Assembly: GCA_910577085.1 (NCBI GenBank)
Contig: CAJTLE010000130.1
Span: 1-7,715, forward strand
DNA: 7,715 nucleotides
Direction: 5' to 3'
DNA from: an uncultured Allobaculum sp.
GTDB lineage: Bacteria > Bacillota_I > Bacilli_A > Erysipelotrichales > Erysipelotrichaceae
A program made the position numbers and the translations under genes. This document shows positions 1 to 5,621 of the stretch, piece by piece. Below the pieces are notes generated by a model that did not search any database, was not told the DNA's origin, and worked only from the letters and a program-made list of their open reading frames with translations. Every line of letters begins with the position of its first letter. Position 1 is the first letter of the stretch.

Positions 1-1
1 G

Positions 2-109
2 CGTAGAAGGAAAAAGAAAAGACCTGGCTTTTCAGACAACGAATCTGCAAAACCAGATTATAGAGTTATTCGGCCTTTGAGTCCGAACTCAGAGGCCACC
101 TGTGTATAA
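2..109 (+). CDS. Possible C-terminal end of an upstream gene (partial, frame uncertain)
   Basis: The frame starting at base 2 is open from the window edge to a TAA at 107-109, about 20 bases before a strong terminator, which is the usual spacing for the end of a gene. It would encode 35 residues beginning with a run of basic residues (RRRKKKR) followed by a hydrophilic tail ending in SEATCV. That pattern would suit the cytoplasmic tail after a last membrane span, but the preceding part lies outside the window. A competing frame starting at base 3 is also open, to a TGA at 78-80, and would end in IIELFGL. The third frame stops at once (TAG at 4-6). I recognise neither product and cannot choose firmly between them. 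Three hairpins in the same bases also allow this to be untranslated RNA. Confidence 0.3.
   Translation, partial: RRRKKKRPGFSDNESAKPDYRVIRPLSPNSEATCV
16..97 (+). other. Three consecutive small hairpins upstream of a terminator
   Basis: Three perfect or near-perfect stems follow one another. GAAAAG 16-21 pairs with CTTTTC 28-33. AATCTG 42-47 pairs with CAGATT 54-59. GGCCTTTGAGT 72-82 pairs with ACTCAGAGGCC 87-97, giving 11 pairs, one of them a G-U wobble, around a CCGA loop. None has a T-run behind it, so they are not terminators themselves. They could be the 3' part of a structured RNA or a folded 3' untranslated region. Confidence 0.4.
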
Positions 110-129
110 AGTGGGGAATTTAGGATACA

Positions 130-170
130 GGGGGTGTCATCCGTCAAAAAAGATGACATCCCCTTTTTTT
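130..170 (+). terminator. Rho-independent terminator of the upstream unit
   Basis: A 12-pair stem (130-141 with 152-163, one G-U pair) encloses a 10-base loop and is followed by seven T at 164-170. It points along the plus strand and would end whatever transcript enters from the left edge. It therefore separates that transcript from the opp operon. Confidence 0.92.
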
Positions 171-289
171 CGACTCAAAAACCCACCCAAAGTACAACAG
201 AGCCTAAAAGTATGGTTATTAAACATGTAAAGTCTGATTTTCTCGTCTTTGATCCTGTCTGAAAGAGGTCTTCGGACTAGCATCAATCA

Positions 290-461
290 GAACCGGACGT
301 CTTTGTCTGTCGTGACCAGATAAGCTGCAGTTTGTCTGGCAGATCCGGTATAGACAAAGACGCATCGGTTCGAACAAAGGCTGACGCTCCATGGCGGACG
401 CCTTTCCATCCTTCGGACTGGAAAAAGTCAGTCCGGATGAGGGACAGGCGCTGTCGCCCTG
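290..461. other. Densely folded block of nested and tandem inverted repeats (possible structured RNA)
   Basis: The long first arm has three stacked helices: 290-295 with 366-371 (6 pairs), CGTCTTTGTCT 298-308 with AGACAAAGACG 352-362 (11 perfect pairs), and 316-325 with 330-339 (10 pairs including two wobbles, TGCA loop). A second arm pairs AAAGGC 376-381 with GCCTTT 400-405, with an inner CGC/GCG helix. A third pairs CGGACTG 414-420 with CAGTCCG 429-435 and can extend through CATC/GATG. A fourth pairs GCG 448-450 with CGC 455-457, extended by CAG/CTG with one bulge. There is no T-run, tRNA-like arm or T-box sequence. It may be a long leader, an independent RNA or a MITE-like relic. The strand is not determined. 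Confidence 0.35.
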
Positions 462-516
462 ATTTCTGTGGGCCTGAAATAAAAAATATTACATTTTCAT
501 CCATTTATAATTCTGA

Positions 517-531
517 ATATTTCAGAAAATA
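517..531. promoter_or_regulatory. CodY-like box upstream of opp
   Basis: The 15 bases match the published CodY consensus AATTTTCWGAAAATT at 12 positions, with an unbroken run of 11 matches (520-530) across the TTTCAGAAAAT core. The site also lies in a perfect inverted repeat, TTCTGAA-TAT-TTCAGAA (511-527). CodY is a GTP- and branched-chain-amino-acid-responsive repressor that controls opp in Lactococcus lactis. Here the box is about 185 bases upstream of the best promoter. Direct repression would therefore need an additional, nearer promoter or a looping or roadblock effect. Whether this organism has CodY cannot be told from the window. Confidence 0.4.
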
Positions 532-712
532 AATCATCAAGATGAAAGAATTGCCTGGAAGTGAGAAATCACGCATAGGTAAAGAACAAGAGCGATTTTA
601 TCTGTATGATGAAAACGCTTCGTAAAACACTACAGAATACATGAAACCGTCTGAAAACAGCTGTGAGATGTTGAAAAAGTTTCGTGCGATGTTTCATTCA
701 TGGAAATCTCTT

Positions 713-721
713 TGTTATAAT
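713..721 (+). promoter_or_regulatory. Extended -10 promoter for the opp operon
   Basis: TGTTATAAT is a perfect extended -10 element (TG-N-TATAAT). The -35 region at the right distance (TTCATT, 693-698) is poor, which is typical where an extended -10 compensates. Transcription would start near 728, giving a leader of about 40 bases before oppB. It also argues that the upstream in-frame ATG at 684 is not the start codon. Confidence 0.5.
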
Positions 722-755
722 TACAGGGATTTTATACAAAACGTTCCAAGGGAAA

Positions 756-762
756 AGGGGAG
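756..762 (+). promoter_or_regulatory. Ribosome binding site that fixes the oppB start
   Basis: AGGGGAG lies five bases before the ATG at 768. No comparable purine-rich site precedes the alternative ATG at 684. The protein read from 768 begins MLKYIFKRLL, the usual N-terminus of this permease family. Confidence 0.85.
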
Positions 763-767
763 TGTGT

Positions 768-1754
768 ATGTTAAAGTACATTTTTAAACGTTTACTGACC
801 TCAATCCCGGTGCTGCTGATCATTACCATGGTGATCTTTGGTGTTGTTAAATCAATGCCTGGAGATGAGGTTACTGCCTATCTCGGACCGGGAACTAAAG
901 CTACACAAGAAGTAAAACAGCGCGCACGTGAAAAGCTGGGACTGGATAAATCCGTTCCTGAACAGTACGTCCGCTGGATGGGCCGTCTGCTGACTGGTGA
1001 CTTAGGAACTTCGTTCACTCTGAAACAGCCAGTTGGTCAGGTTATCGGCACCTATGTGTGGAACTCATTTTTGTTGAACATCGTCTCGATGGTTCTGGGC
1101 CTGGCGCTTGCGATCCCAGTGGGCATCCGCCAGGCCGTAAAGAAAGGATCGTTCACCGACAACTTCTGGACGGTCTTCTCACTGCTGGGCATTTCCGTAC
1201 CGACATTCTTCTTCGGAATGGTGCTGATTTACTTTGTTGGCATGAAAGTCAGCTGGATCCCATTCAGTGGCATGCGTGACTCGGTTTACGCAAACTTTGG
1301 ATATCCAGGCGGTACGATGCAGGAGATTCTCGATGTCATGGCGCATATGCTGCTGCCAACCATCGTATTAACGTTCTCCAACTTCGCCACATTCTCGCGC
1401 TACGTGCGTAACTCCATGGTTGAAGTCATCAACCAGGACTATGTCCGCACAGCTCGAGCTAAAGGTCTGAAAGAAAAGACGGTTATTTACAAACACGCCT
1501 TTAAAAACGCACAGATCCCACTGGTTACTCTGCTGGGTCTGTATATTCCATCGCTGTTCTCTGGAGCAACGATTCTGGAGAGTGTCTTCGTCTGGCCGGG
1601 TATTGGTCGAGTTCTGATCAACGCCATCAACCAGCGTGACAACTCTCTGACAACAGCCTGTCTGGTTTTCTCAGCCGTGCTGATGATTCTGGGCAATCTG
1701 TTATCGGATATCTGCTATTCCATCGTCGATCCACGTGTTAAGGTCGACGGTTAA
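768..1754 (+). CDS. oppB: Oligopeptide ABC transporter permease OppB
   Basis: This is an inner-membrane channel subunit of the oligopeptide importer, pairing with OppC. The protein is 328 residues, normal for the family. It opens with the characteristic MLKYIFKRLL and a first membrane span (about 9-29). An extracytoplasmic segment follows, carrying the conserved LGLDKSVPEQYVRW stretch (about 57-70) and GDLGTSF (77-83). Further spans lie near 98-121, 134-157, 192-212, 250-272 and 296-317. The EAA loop that docks the ATPase is at about 223-249 (DYVRTARAKGL), and the C-terminus carries the typical DPRVKVDG. The start at 768 is preferred over an in-frame ATG at 684, because 768 has the ribosome binding site and 684 lies upstream of the promoter. 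It is the first gene of the operon, and oppC follows after 20 bases. Substrate class is inferred from family and neighbours. Dipeptide or nickel specificity cannot be excluded. Confidence 0.94.
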   Translation: MLKYIFKRLLTSIPVLLIITMVIFGVVKSMPGDEVTAYLGPGTKATQEVKQRAREKLGLDKSVPEQYVRWMGRLLTGDLGTSFTLKQPVGQVIGTYVWNSFLLNIVSMVLGLALAIPVGIRQAVKKGSFTDNFWTVFSLLGISVPTFFFGMVLIYFVGMKVSWIPFSGMRDSVYANFGYPGGTMQEILDVMAHMLLPTIVLTFSNFATFSRYVRNSMVEVINQDYVRTARAKGLKEKTVIYKHAFKNAQIPLVTLLGLYIPSLFSGATILESVFVWPGIGRVLINAINQRDNSLTTACLVFSAVLMILGNLLSDICYSIVDPRVKVDG

Positions 1755-1774
1755 ACGAGAGGAGAGGAAAGAAA

Positions 1775-2722
1775 ATGAGCTTAGAAAATACATCCGAACC
1801 TCGCAACAAGTGGCAGCAGCAGGCTATCGATGAGAAAAAAGCCGACGAAAAGATCGACGCCGTCGGCCCTTGGATGATCGCCTGGCGTAAATTCCGGGCG
1901 AACCGGGTTGCCATGGGCGGCCTGATTATCTTTGGCATTATCGTGCTGCTTGTCATCTTTGTCCCGATCTTCATGGGAATTGATATTAACCACTATGACA
2001 CTTCGATTATGAACCAGCCGCCTTCAGGTGCTCACTTACTGGGTACGGACGGCCAGGGTCGTGACTGCCTGTATCGCCTGATGCTTGGTGGACGAATTTC
2101 GATTCTGGTTGGTATTCTGGCCGCTGTCTTAACCGTTGTTTTAGGCTGTCTGGTTGGTGGTATCGCTGGATTCTATGGCGGTATCGTAGACAACCTGCTG
2201 ATGCGCTTTGCTGAAATTGTTTACTCTCTGCCATTTACTCCAATGATCATCGCAGTTGCGGCGACAATGTTGTGGGTACCAACAGAGCAGAAAATGTATA
2301 CCGTAGCGATGCTGATCGGTGTTCTGTCATGGCCAGGCCTTGCGCGTCTGGTTCGTGGTCAGATCCTGACTCTGCGTGAACAGGAGTTCATGCAGGCCTG
2401 CGAAGCTTTAGGCTTCTCCGATTCATCCAAAATTTTCAAACATCTGATGCCAAACGTTATTTCGCTGGTTATCGTTAACGCCACACTGCAGATGGCTGGT
2501 GCAATCCTGACCGAAGCTGGTCTTTCCTACTTAGGTATGGGTATTATGCCTCCACAGCCATCCTGGGGTTCTTTGATGAACCTGGGTCAGAATGCTCAGG
2601 CATTCCAGAACTACCCATGGCAGTGGGTTCCAGCTGGTATCATGTGTCTTTTAACTGTAGTATCCATCAACCTGGTGGGTGAAGGTCTGCGCGACGCCTT
2701 TGACCCGAAAGAGATTCAATAG
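1775..2722 (+). CDS. oppC: Oligopeptide ABC transporter permease OppC
   Basis: This is the second channel-forming permease, 315 residues. It has a charged cytoplasmic N-terminus (about 1-45) with the WMIAWRKFRANR segment that precedes the first span (about 47-68). The family signature HLLGTDGQGRDCLYRL (87-102) and GGRISILVG (105-113) follow. The EAA coupling loop is at about 203-227 (EFMQACEALGF through HLMPN). The late conserved block EAGLSYLGMGIMPPQPSWG (247-265) and the C-terminal GEGLRDAFDP (302-311) are both intact. A GGAGAGG ribosome binding site sits seven bases before the ATG. It lies 20 bases after oppB and ends with a TAG whose last bases form part of the oppD ribosome binding site, so the two are probably translationally coupled. 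No sign of damage or unusual composition. Confidence 0.95.
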   Translation: MSLENTSEPRNKWQQQAIDEKKADEKIDAVGPWMIAWRKFRANRVAMGGLIIFGIIVLLVIFVPIFMGIDINHYDTSIMNQPPSGAHLLGTDGQGRDCLYRLMLGGRISILVGILAAVLTVVLGCLVGGIAGFYGGIVDNLLMRFAEIVYSLPFTPMIIAVAATMLWVPTEQKMYTVAMLIGVLSWPGLARLVRGQILTLREQEFMQACEALGFSDSSKIFKHLMPNVISLVIVNATLQMAGAILTEAGLSYLGMGIMPPQPSWGSLMNLGQNAQAFQNYPWQWVPAGIMCLLTVVSINLVGEGLRDAFDPKEIQ

Positions 2723-2731
2723 GAGGTCAGT

Positions 2732-3802
2732 ATGAGCGACGAGAGACAAAAAATTCTGGATGTCGATCACCTGAAGGTCTACTTCCACACGAAAAAGGGA
2801 GATTCCAAGGCGGTTGACGGCAACCACTTCTCCATGTATGAAAAAGAAACCCTCGCCATCGTTGGCGAGTCTGGCTGCGGAAAATCGGTAACCGCCATGT
2901 CCATTCTTGGACTGGTTGCCGAGCCAGGCGAAATCATGCCTGACTCCAAGATCCTCTATACCGGCAACGGCTACCACGTGGATCTTTCCAAAGCTGATGA
3001 TGATAAGCTGCGCGAAGTTCGTGGTAACGAAATTTCCATGATCTTCCAGGAGCCAATGACTGCTCTAAACCCGGTCTATACAGTTGGTGATCAGATCGCG
3101 GAAAACATCCGCATCCACGAAAACGTCAGCGATGACGAAATCAAAGAACGTACGGTTGAACTGCTGAAAAAAGTTGGTATCGCCCGTCCGGATCAGATTG
3201 TCAACAACTATCCGTTCCAGCTTTCTGGGGGTATGTGCCAGCGTGTCATGATTGCCATGGCGCTGTCCTGTAACCCAAAACTGCTCATCGCCGATGAGCC
3301 GACCACCGCGCTGGACGTAACCATTCAGGCGCAGATCTTAAAGCTGATGAACCAGCTCAAAGACGAAACCGGAACTTCCATCATGCTGATCACGCACGAC
3401 CTTGGTGTCGTAGCGCAGGTTGCTGACTGGGTTAACGTTATGTATGCCGGTAAAGTCGTTGAAAGTGCTGCTGTCCGTGAACTGTTCAAAAATCCAAAAC
3501 ACCCATATACCACTGGTCTGATGGCTTCCATGCCTTCGCTGTCTACTGAAGATGGTGCAAGACTGAATGTCATCGAAGGTACGGTTCCGAACCCTGTCTA
3601 TCTGCCAAAAGGCTGCTACTTTGCAGACCGCTGCACCAAATGTCAGGAAAAATGCCTGAAAGGTCAGCCGCCTCTGGTACACCTTGGCAATGGTCACACC
3701 GTATCGTGCTGGCTGTATGAAGATCAGGCAACCGGTGACTATGAATCAACCGTTGCTGAAGCTGACGCTGCCCGTCAGTCAGTCGAAAAAACAATGGCTT
3801 AG
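2732..3802 (+). CDS. oppD: Oligopeptide ABC transporter ATPase OppD
   Basis: This is a cytoplasmic ATPase, 356 residues, that pairs with OppF to power import. Walker A is GESGCGKS (45-52), the Q-loop glutamine is Q106, Walker B is LLIAD with catalytic E189 (184-189), the D-loop is ALD (193-195) and the switch histidine is H222. The signature loop reads LSGGMCQR (164-171). Relatives usually have arginine where C169 sits, and a single base change (CGC to TGC) would explain it. The C-terminal oligopeptide-transporter extension carries C295, C301, C308 and C326 in the GCxFxxRC pattern, plus an extra C304. Related Dpp/Opp ATPases are reported to bind an iron-sulfur cluster with such cysteines. The last 25 residues are acidic and alanine-rich with no known motif. 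The AGGAGG ribosome binding site overlaps the oppC stop codon. Confidence 0.95.
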   Translation: MSDERQKILDVDHLKVYFHTKKGDSKAVDGNHFSMYEKETLAIVGESGCGKSVTAMSILGLVAEPGEIMPDSKILYTGNGYHVDLSKADDDKLREVRGNEISMIFQEPMTALNPVYTVGDQIAENIRIHENVSDDEIKERTVELLKKVGIARPDQIVNNYPFQLSGGMCQRVMIAMALSCNPKLLIADEPTTALDVTIQAQILKLMNQLKDETGTSIMLITHDLGVVAQVADWVNVMYAGKVVESAAVRELFKNPKHPYTTGLMASMPSLSTEDGARLNVIEGTVPNPVYLPKGCYFADRCTKCQEKCLKGQPPLVHLGNGHTVSCWLYEDQATGDYESTVAEADAARQSVEKTMA

Positions 3803-3816
3803 GAGGGAGTTATTCA

Positions 3817-4794
3817 ATGGCTGAAAAAATTCTTGAAGTCAACAACGTCAAAAAATATTTCCCTCTTGGCAAGGGAAAACTCAAACCTGGCAAACCCTGC
3901 GTAAAAGCAGTCGATGGAATTTCCTTAGACTTATACGAAGGGGAAACTTTAGGTCTGGTTGGCGAATCCGGCTGTGGAAAATCCACCCTTGGACGTACGA
4001 TCATCCGTCTGTATGAACCAACCGATGGCGAAGTTCTGTTCAAAGGACAGGACATCTCCAAACTGAATAAAAAAGAAATGCGTAAGCTGCGTGAAGAAAT
4101 GCAGTTCATCTTCCAGGATCCATATTCCTCACTGAATCCGCGAATGAACGTCTTCAACATTCTGGCTGAACCGCTGCTTGCCCATGGCAAGTTCCAGCGC
4201 GGCCCCGAACTGGAAGCTTACGTCAAAGACCTGATGGAAAAATGCGGTCTGCCAAGCTACTACTGCTACCGTTTCCCCCACCAGTTCTCCGGTGGTCAGA
4301 GACAGCGTATCGGTATTGCCCGCAGTCTGGCCTTAAACCCATCCTTCATCATCTGTGATGAACCTGTATCCGCGCTGGACGTTTCCATCCAGTCACAGAT
4401 CATCAACCTGATGATGGATATGCAGCATGAAAAGAACATTTCCTACATCTTCATCTCCCATGACCTTTCGGTTGTTAAGCATATTTCCGACCGCGTCGGT
4501 GTTATGTATCTTGGCAGCATGGTCGAACTGGGAGATAAAGATGAAATCTATAACAACCCGCAGCACCCTTATACCCGTGCACTGATGAGCGCAATTCCAG
4601 TTCCGGATCCGGACAAACGTTCGGAAATGAAACTGATCGAAGGTGAAATTCCATCCAACGTCAATACGCCAAAAGGATGCAAATTCCACCCACGCTGCCC
4701 ATTCGCGAAAGATGTCTGCCGCGAAGAGGTGCCTGAAGTCAAAGAGATCAAGCCTCGCCACTTCGTTCAGTGCCACTTTGCAGGTGAATTTTGA
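3817..4794 (+). CDS. oppF: Oligopeptide ABC transporter ATPase OppF
   Basis: This is the second ATPase of the importer, 325 residues. Walker A is GESGCGKS (49-56), the Q-loop is Q100, the signature is FSGGQRQR (157-164), Walker B is FIICDE (177-182), the D-loop is ALD (186-188) and the switch histidine is H215. All catalytic residues are present. The C-terminal extension has four cysteines (C288, C294, C301, C319) in the GCxFxxRC-C-C arrangement seen in this subfamily, consistent with an iron-sulfur site. The N-terminal insertion LGKGKLKPGKP (17-27) before AVDGISL is typical of OppF and helps separate it from OppD. The AGGAGGG site (3801-3807) overlaps the oppD stop, with a nine-base spacer. 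The stop codon overlaps the TTG start of the next small gene. Confidence 0.96.
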   Translation: MAEKILEVNNVKKYFPLGKGKLKPGKPCVKAVDGISLDLYEGETLGLVGESGCGKSTLGRTIIRLYEPTDGEVLFKGQDISKLNKKEMRKLREEMQFIFQDPYSSLNPRMNVFNILAEPLLAHGKFQRGPELEAYVKDLMEKCGLPSYYCYRFPHQFSGGQRQRIGIARSLALNPSFIICDEPVSALDVSIQSQIINLMMDMQHEKNISYIFISHDLSVVKHISDRVGVMYLGSMVELGDKDEIYNNPQHPYTRALMSAIPVPDPDKRSEMKLIEGEIPSNVNTPKGCKFHPRCPFAKDVCREEVPEVKEIKPRHFVQCHFAGEF

Positions 4795-4991
4795 GCGATC
4801 GGTTCACATCCATCACGGACTCCGTAAAAACGCTCAAGAAAGTCCAGCCGTATAAAGAGAACGTGCTGGAAAAGGGCGATTTCCAGGCCTTGTGTGCTGC
4901 TGCCTGGGCGACCATTGGAAAAACCGCGCTGCTGGTCATGTTGTTTTTTACCGCTGTGATTGCACTGATCCTGATGATCTGGGGTCACTGA
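4791..4991 (+). CDS. Small single-span membrane protein, last gene of the opp operon (unknown function)
   Basis: A 66-residue protein starts with TTG at 4791-4793. That codon overlaps the oppF stop (TTGA), an arrangement that suggests translation by re-initiation. An AGGTG at 4782-4786 gives a modest ribosome binding site. Residues 1-37 are polar with many lysines (KTLKKVQPYKENVLEKGD, 13-30). Residues 45-64 form one strongly hydrophobic helix (ALLVMLFFTAVIALILMIWG) ending just before the C-terminal His. There is no cleavable signal motif. The lysine-rich N-terminus suggests an N-in, C-out topology. Codons match the neighbouring genes (CTG, ATC, AAA-rich), which supports real coding. I recognise no family. 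Position suggests an accessory or regulatory subunit of the transporter, but this is inference. A terminator follows 48 bases after the stop. Confidence 0.72.
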   Translation: MSDRFTSITDSVKTLKKVQPYKENVLEKGDFQALCAAAWATIGKTALLVMLFFTAVIALILMIWGH

Positions 4992-5039
4992 TCCAGCAAA
5001 ACCAAATCTATCTGACAAAAATCAGAACCTGAGGAAATC

Positions 5040-5064
5040 AAACCGGTCGAAAGGCCGGTTTTTT
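5040..5064 (+). terminator. Rho-independent terminator of the opp operon
   Basis: AAACCGGTC (5040-5048) pairs with GGCCGGTTT (5053-5061) around a GAAA tetraloop, and the T-run covers 5059-5064. A small additional stem, TCTGA 5011-5015 with TCAGA 5022-5026, lies just upstream. It ends the oppBCDF-small-protein transcript. Confidence 0.92.
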
Positions 5065-5144
5065 ATATGGCAGAAGATCATCCGCATATAGGTGGTCAAG
5101 CCGCCCAGGCAGGGACGTCTGGTGATTTTGAAAAGACAGACTGG

Positions 5145-5164
5145 TTTTTCAGATCGCTGAAAAA
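5145..5164. other. Perfect 8-base-pair hairpin
   Basis: TTTTTCAG (5145-5152) pairs perfectly with CTGAAAAA (5157-5164) around ATCG. CAGA 5137-5140 and TCTG 5165-5168 can add a lower stem across a bulge. Its half-sites partly resemble CodY half-sites, and it lies 30 bases before the CodY-like box. It may be an operator or an RNA stem. Confidence 0.4.
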
Positions 5165-5193
5165 TCTGCCGAATCTAAGGAAGATCAAGAAAA

Positions 5194-5208
5194 TATTTTC
5201 TGAAAAGA
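5194..5208. promoter_or_regulatory. CodY-like box upstream of the peptidase gene
   Basis: Twelve of 15 bases match AATTTTCWGAAAATT, with an unbroken run of 12 (ATTTTCTGAAAA, 5195-5206) covering the whole core. It lies about 413 bases upstream of the start codon at 5622, which is far for direct control unless the promoter is close to the box. A second, weaker match (TTTTCAGAAA core, 5535-5549, 10/15) is nearer the gene. Confidence 0.4.
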
Positions 5209-5340
5209 AAGACAGAAAAGAGTCCAAAGGCGCGATAAGGTTGTATACTGTTCACGTTGCATGGACTTGCAACCTGTAATTGAAGACAATATCTGGAAGT
5301 TCAGAGAATCGATCCTGCCTGTTGGCGGACAAAGAGTCAG

Positions 5341-5374
5341 AACGGCCAAAAATGGATTGGCTCGTTCATTTTTT
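5341..5374 (+). terminator. Terminator-like hairpin inside the intergenic region (possible attenuator)
   Basis: AACG-GCCAA (5341-5349) pairs with TTGGC-T-CGTT (5357-5366) over nine pairs with one bulged T and a 7-base loop. After two bases comes a run of six T (5369-5374). No gene ends just upstream, so it would end either a small RNA or a leader transcript of the downstream peptidase gene. The GCCAA strand (5345-5349) can alternatively pair with an upstream TTGGC (5322-5326), which would break the terminator. Confidence 0.5.
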
Positions 5375-5621
5375 GTGATCAGCGTATATTTACTCTTCAG
5401 TCCGCAATGTAAAAACAAGAAATAAAAAGTAAATGGTAAAACAAAAAGCAAATCGAGAATCAAAAGCAGAAAAGTGTGGATAGATTGAATATTGAAACCA
5501 TACAAAATGGCAGAATCGATCCAGACAGATGACCTCTTTTCAGAAACACAGGTAAAAGTTTCTGGATAGAGGGTTTTCTTTACTCACAGGCCAGTCCGGA
5601 ATTTGAAAGGGAGAGAATCAT

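Larger units (their letters stand above)
171..683. other. Long intergenic region upstream of the opp operon
   Basis: There is no credible gene here. Short open frames on both strands (plus 332-532, minus 283-504) lack ribosome binding sites and cross the hairpins. Base composition changes along the stretch. Positions 171-260 and 475-680 are AT-rich, while 290-461 is GC-richer and packed with inverted repeats. A hairpin with a UUCG tetraloop (GTC 268-270, GAC 275-277) lies just before the folded block, and TCTGA 258-262 can pair with TCAGA 287-291. A CodY-like box sits at 517-531. A TATAAT at 506-511 overlaps the region just before that box but has no acceptable -35 partner. Confidence 0.6.
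5065..5621. other. Long intergenic region upstream of the peptidase gene
   Basis: About 560 bases without a convincing gene. A plus-strand frame (5067-5279) starts directly on the T-run of the previous terminator without a ribosome binding site and uses rare codons (ATA, CTA, AGG). A minus-strand frame (5185-5505) would need a TTG start with no ribosome binding site, and its hydrophobic stretch is the complement of A-rich DNA. The stretch holds several hairpins: 5145-5164, GTTGCA 5256-5261 with TGCAAC 5268-5273, and the terminator-like 5341-5374. It also holds a CodY-like box at 5194-5208 and a weaker one (10/15) at 5535-5549. I found no promoter for the peptidase gene that I would defend. 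TATACT at 5244-5249 and TATATT at 5385-5390 are -10-like but lack -35 partners. Confidence 0.55.

Noticed and set aside
283..504. Minus-strand frame of 73 residues in the upstream spacer
   Set aside because: No ribosome binding site upstream, and it overlaps the inverted repeats; most likely chance.
332..532. Plus-strand frame of 66 residues in the upstream spacer
   Set aside because: It needs a TTG start without a ribosome binding site and runs through the hairpin block; composition is not protein-like.
684..767. N-terminal extension of OppB starting at the in-frame ATG at 684
   Set aside because: No ribosome binding site precedes it, the extended -10 promoter lies inside it, and the start at 768 has AGGGGAG and gives the usual OppB N-terminus.
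4992..5026. Stem TCTGA/TCAGA just after the small gene as a separate terminator
   Set aside because: Only five pairs and no T-run; the real terminator is 14 bases further on.
5067..5279. Plus-strand frame of 70 residues after the opp terminator
   Set aside because: The ATG follows the terminator T-run within three bases with no ribosome binding site, it uses codons rare in the neighbouring genes, and the frame contains a CodY-like box and a perfect hairpin.
5185..5505. Minus-strand frame of 106 residues with a hydrophobic N-terminus
   Set aside because: TTG start without a ribosome binding site. The hydrophobic run is what the complement of A-rich spacer DNA encodes by default.
5065..5621. 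T-box leader ahead of the peptidase gene
   Set aside because: There is a terminator-like hairpin, but I could not find the conserved T-box sequence before it, so only a generic attenuator is proposed.
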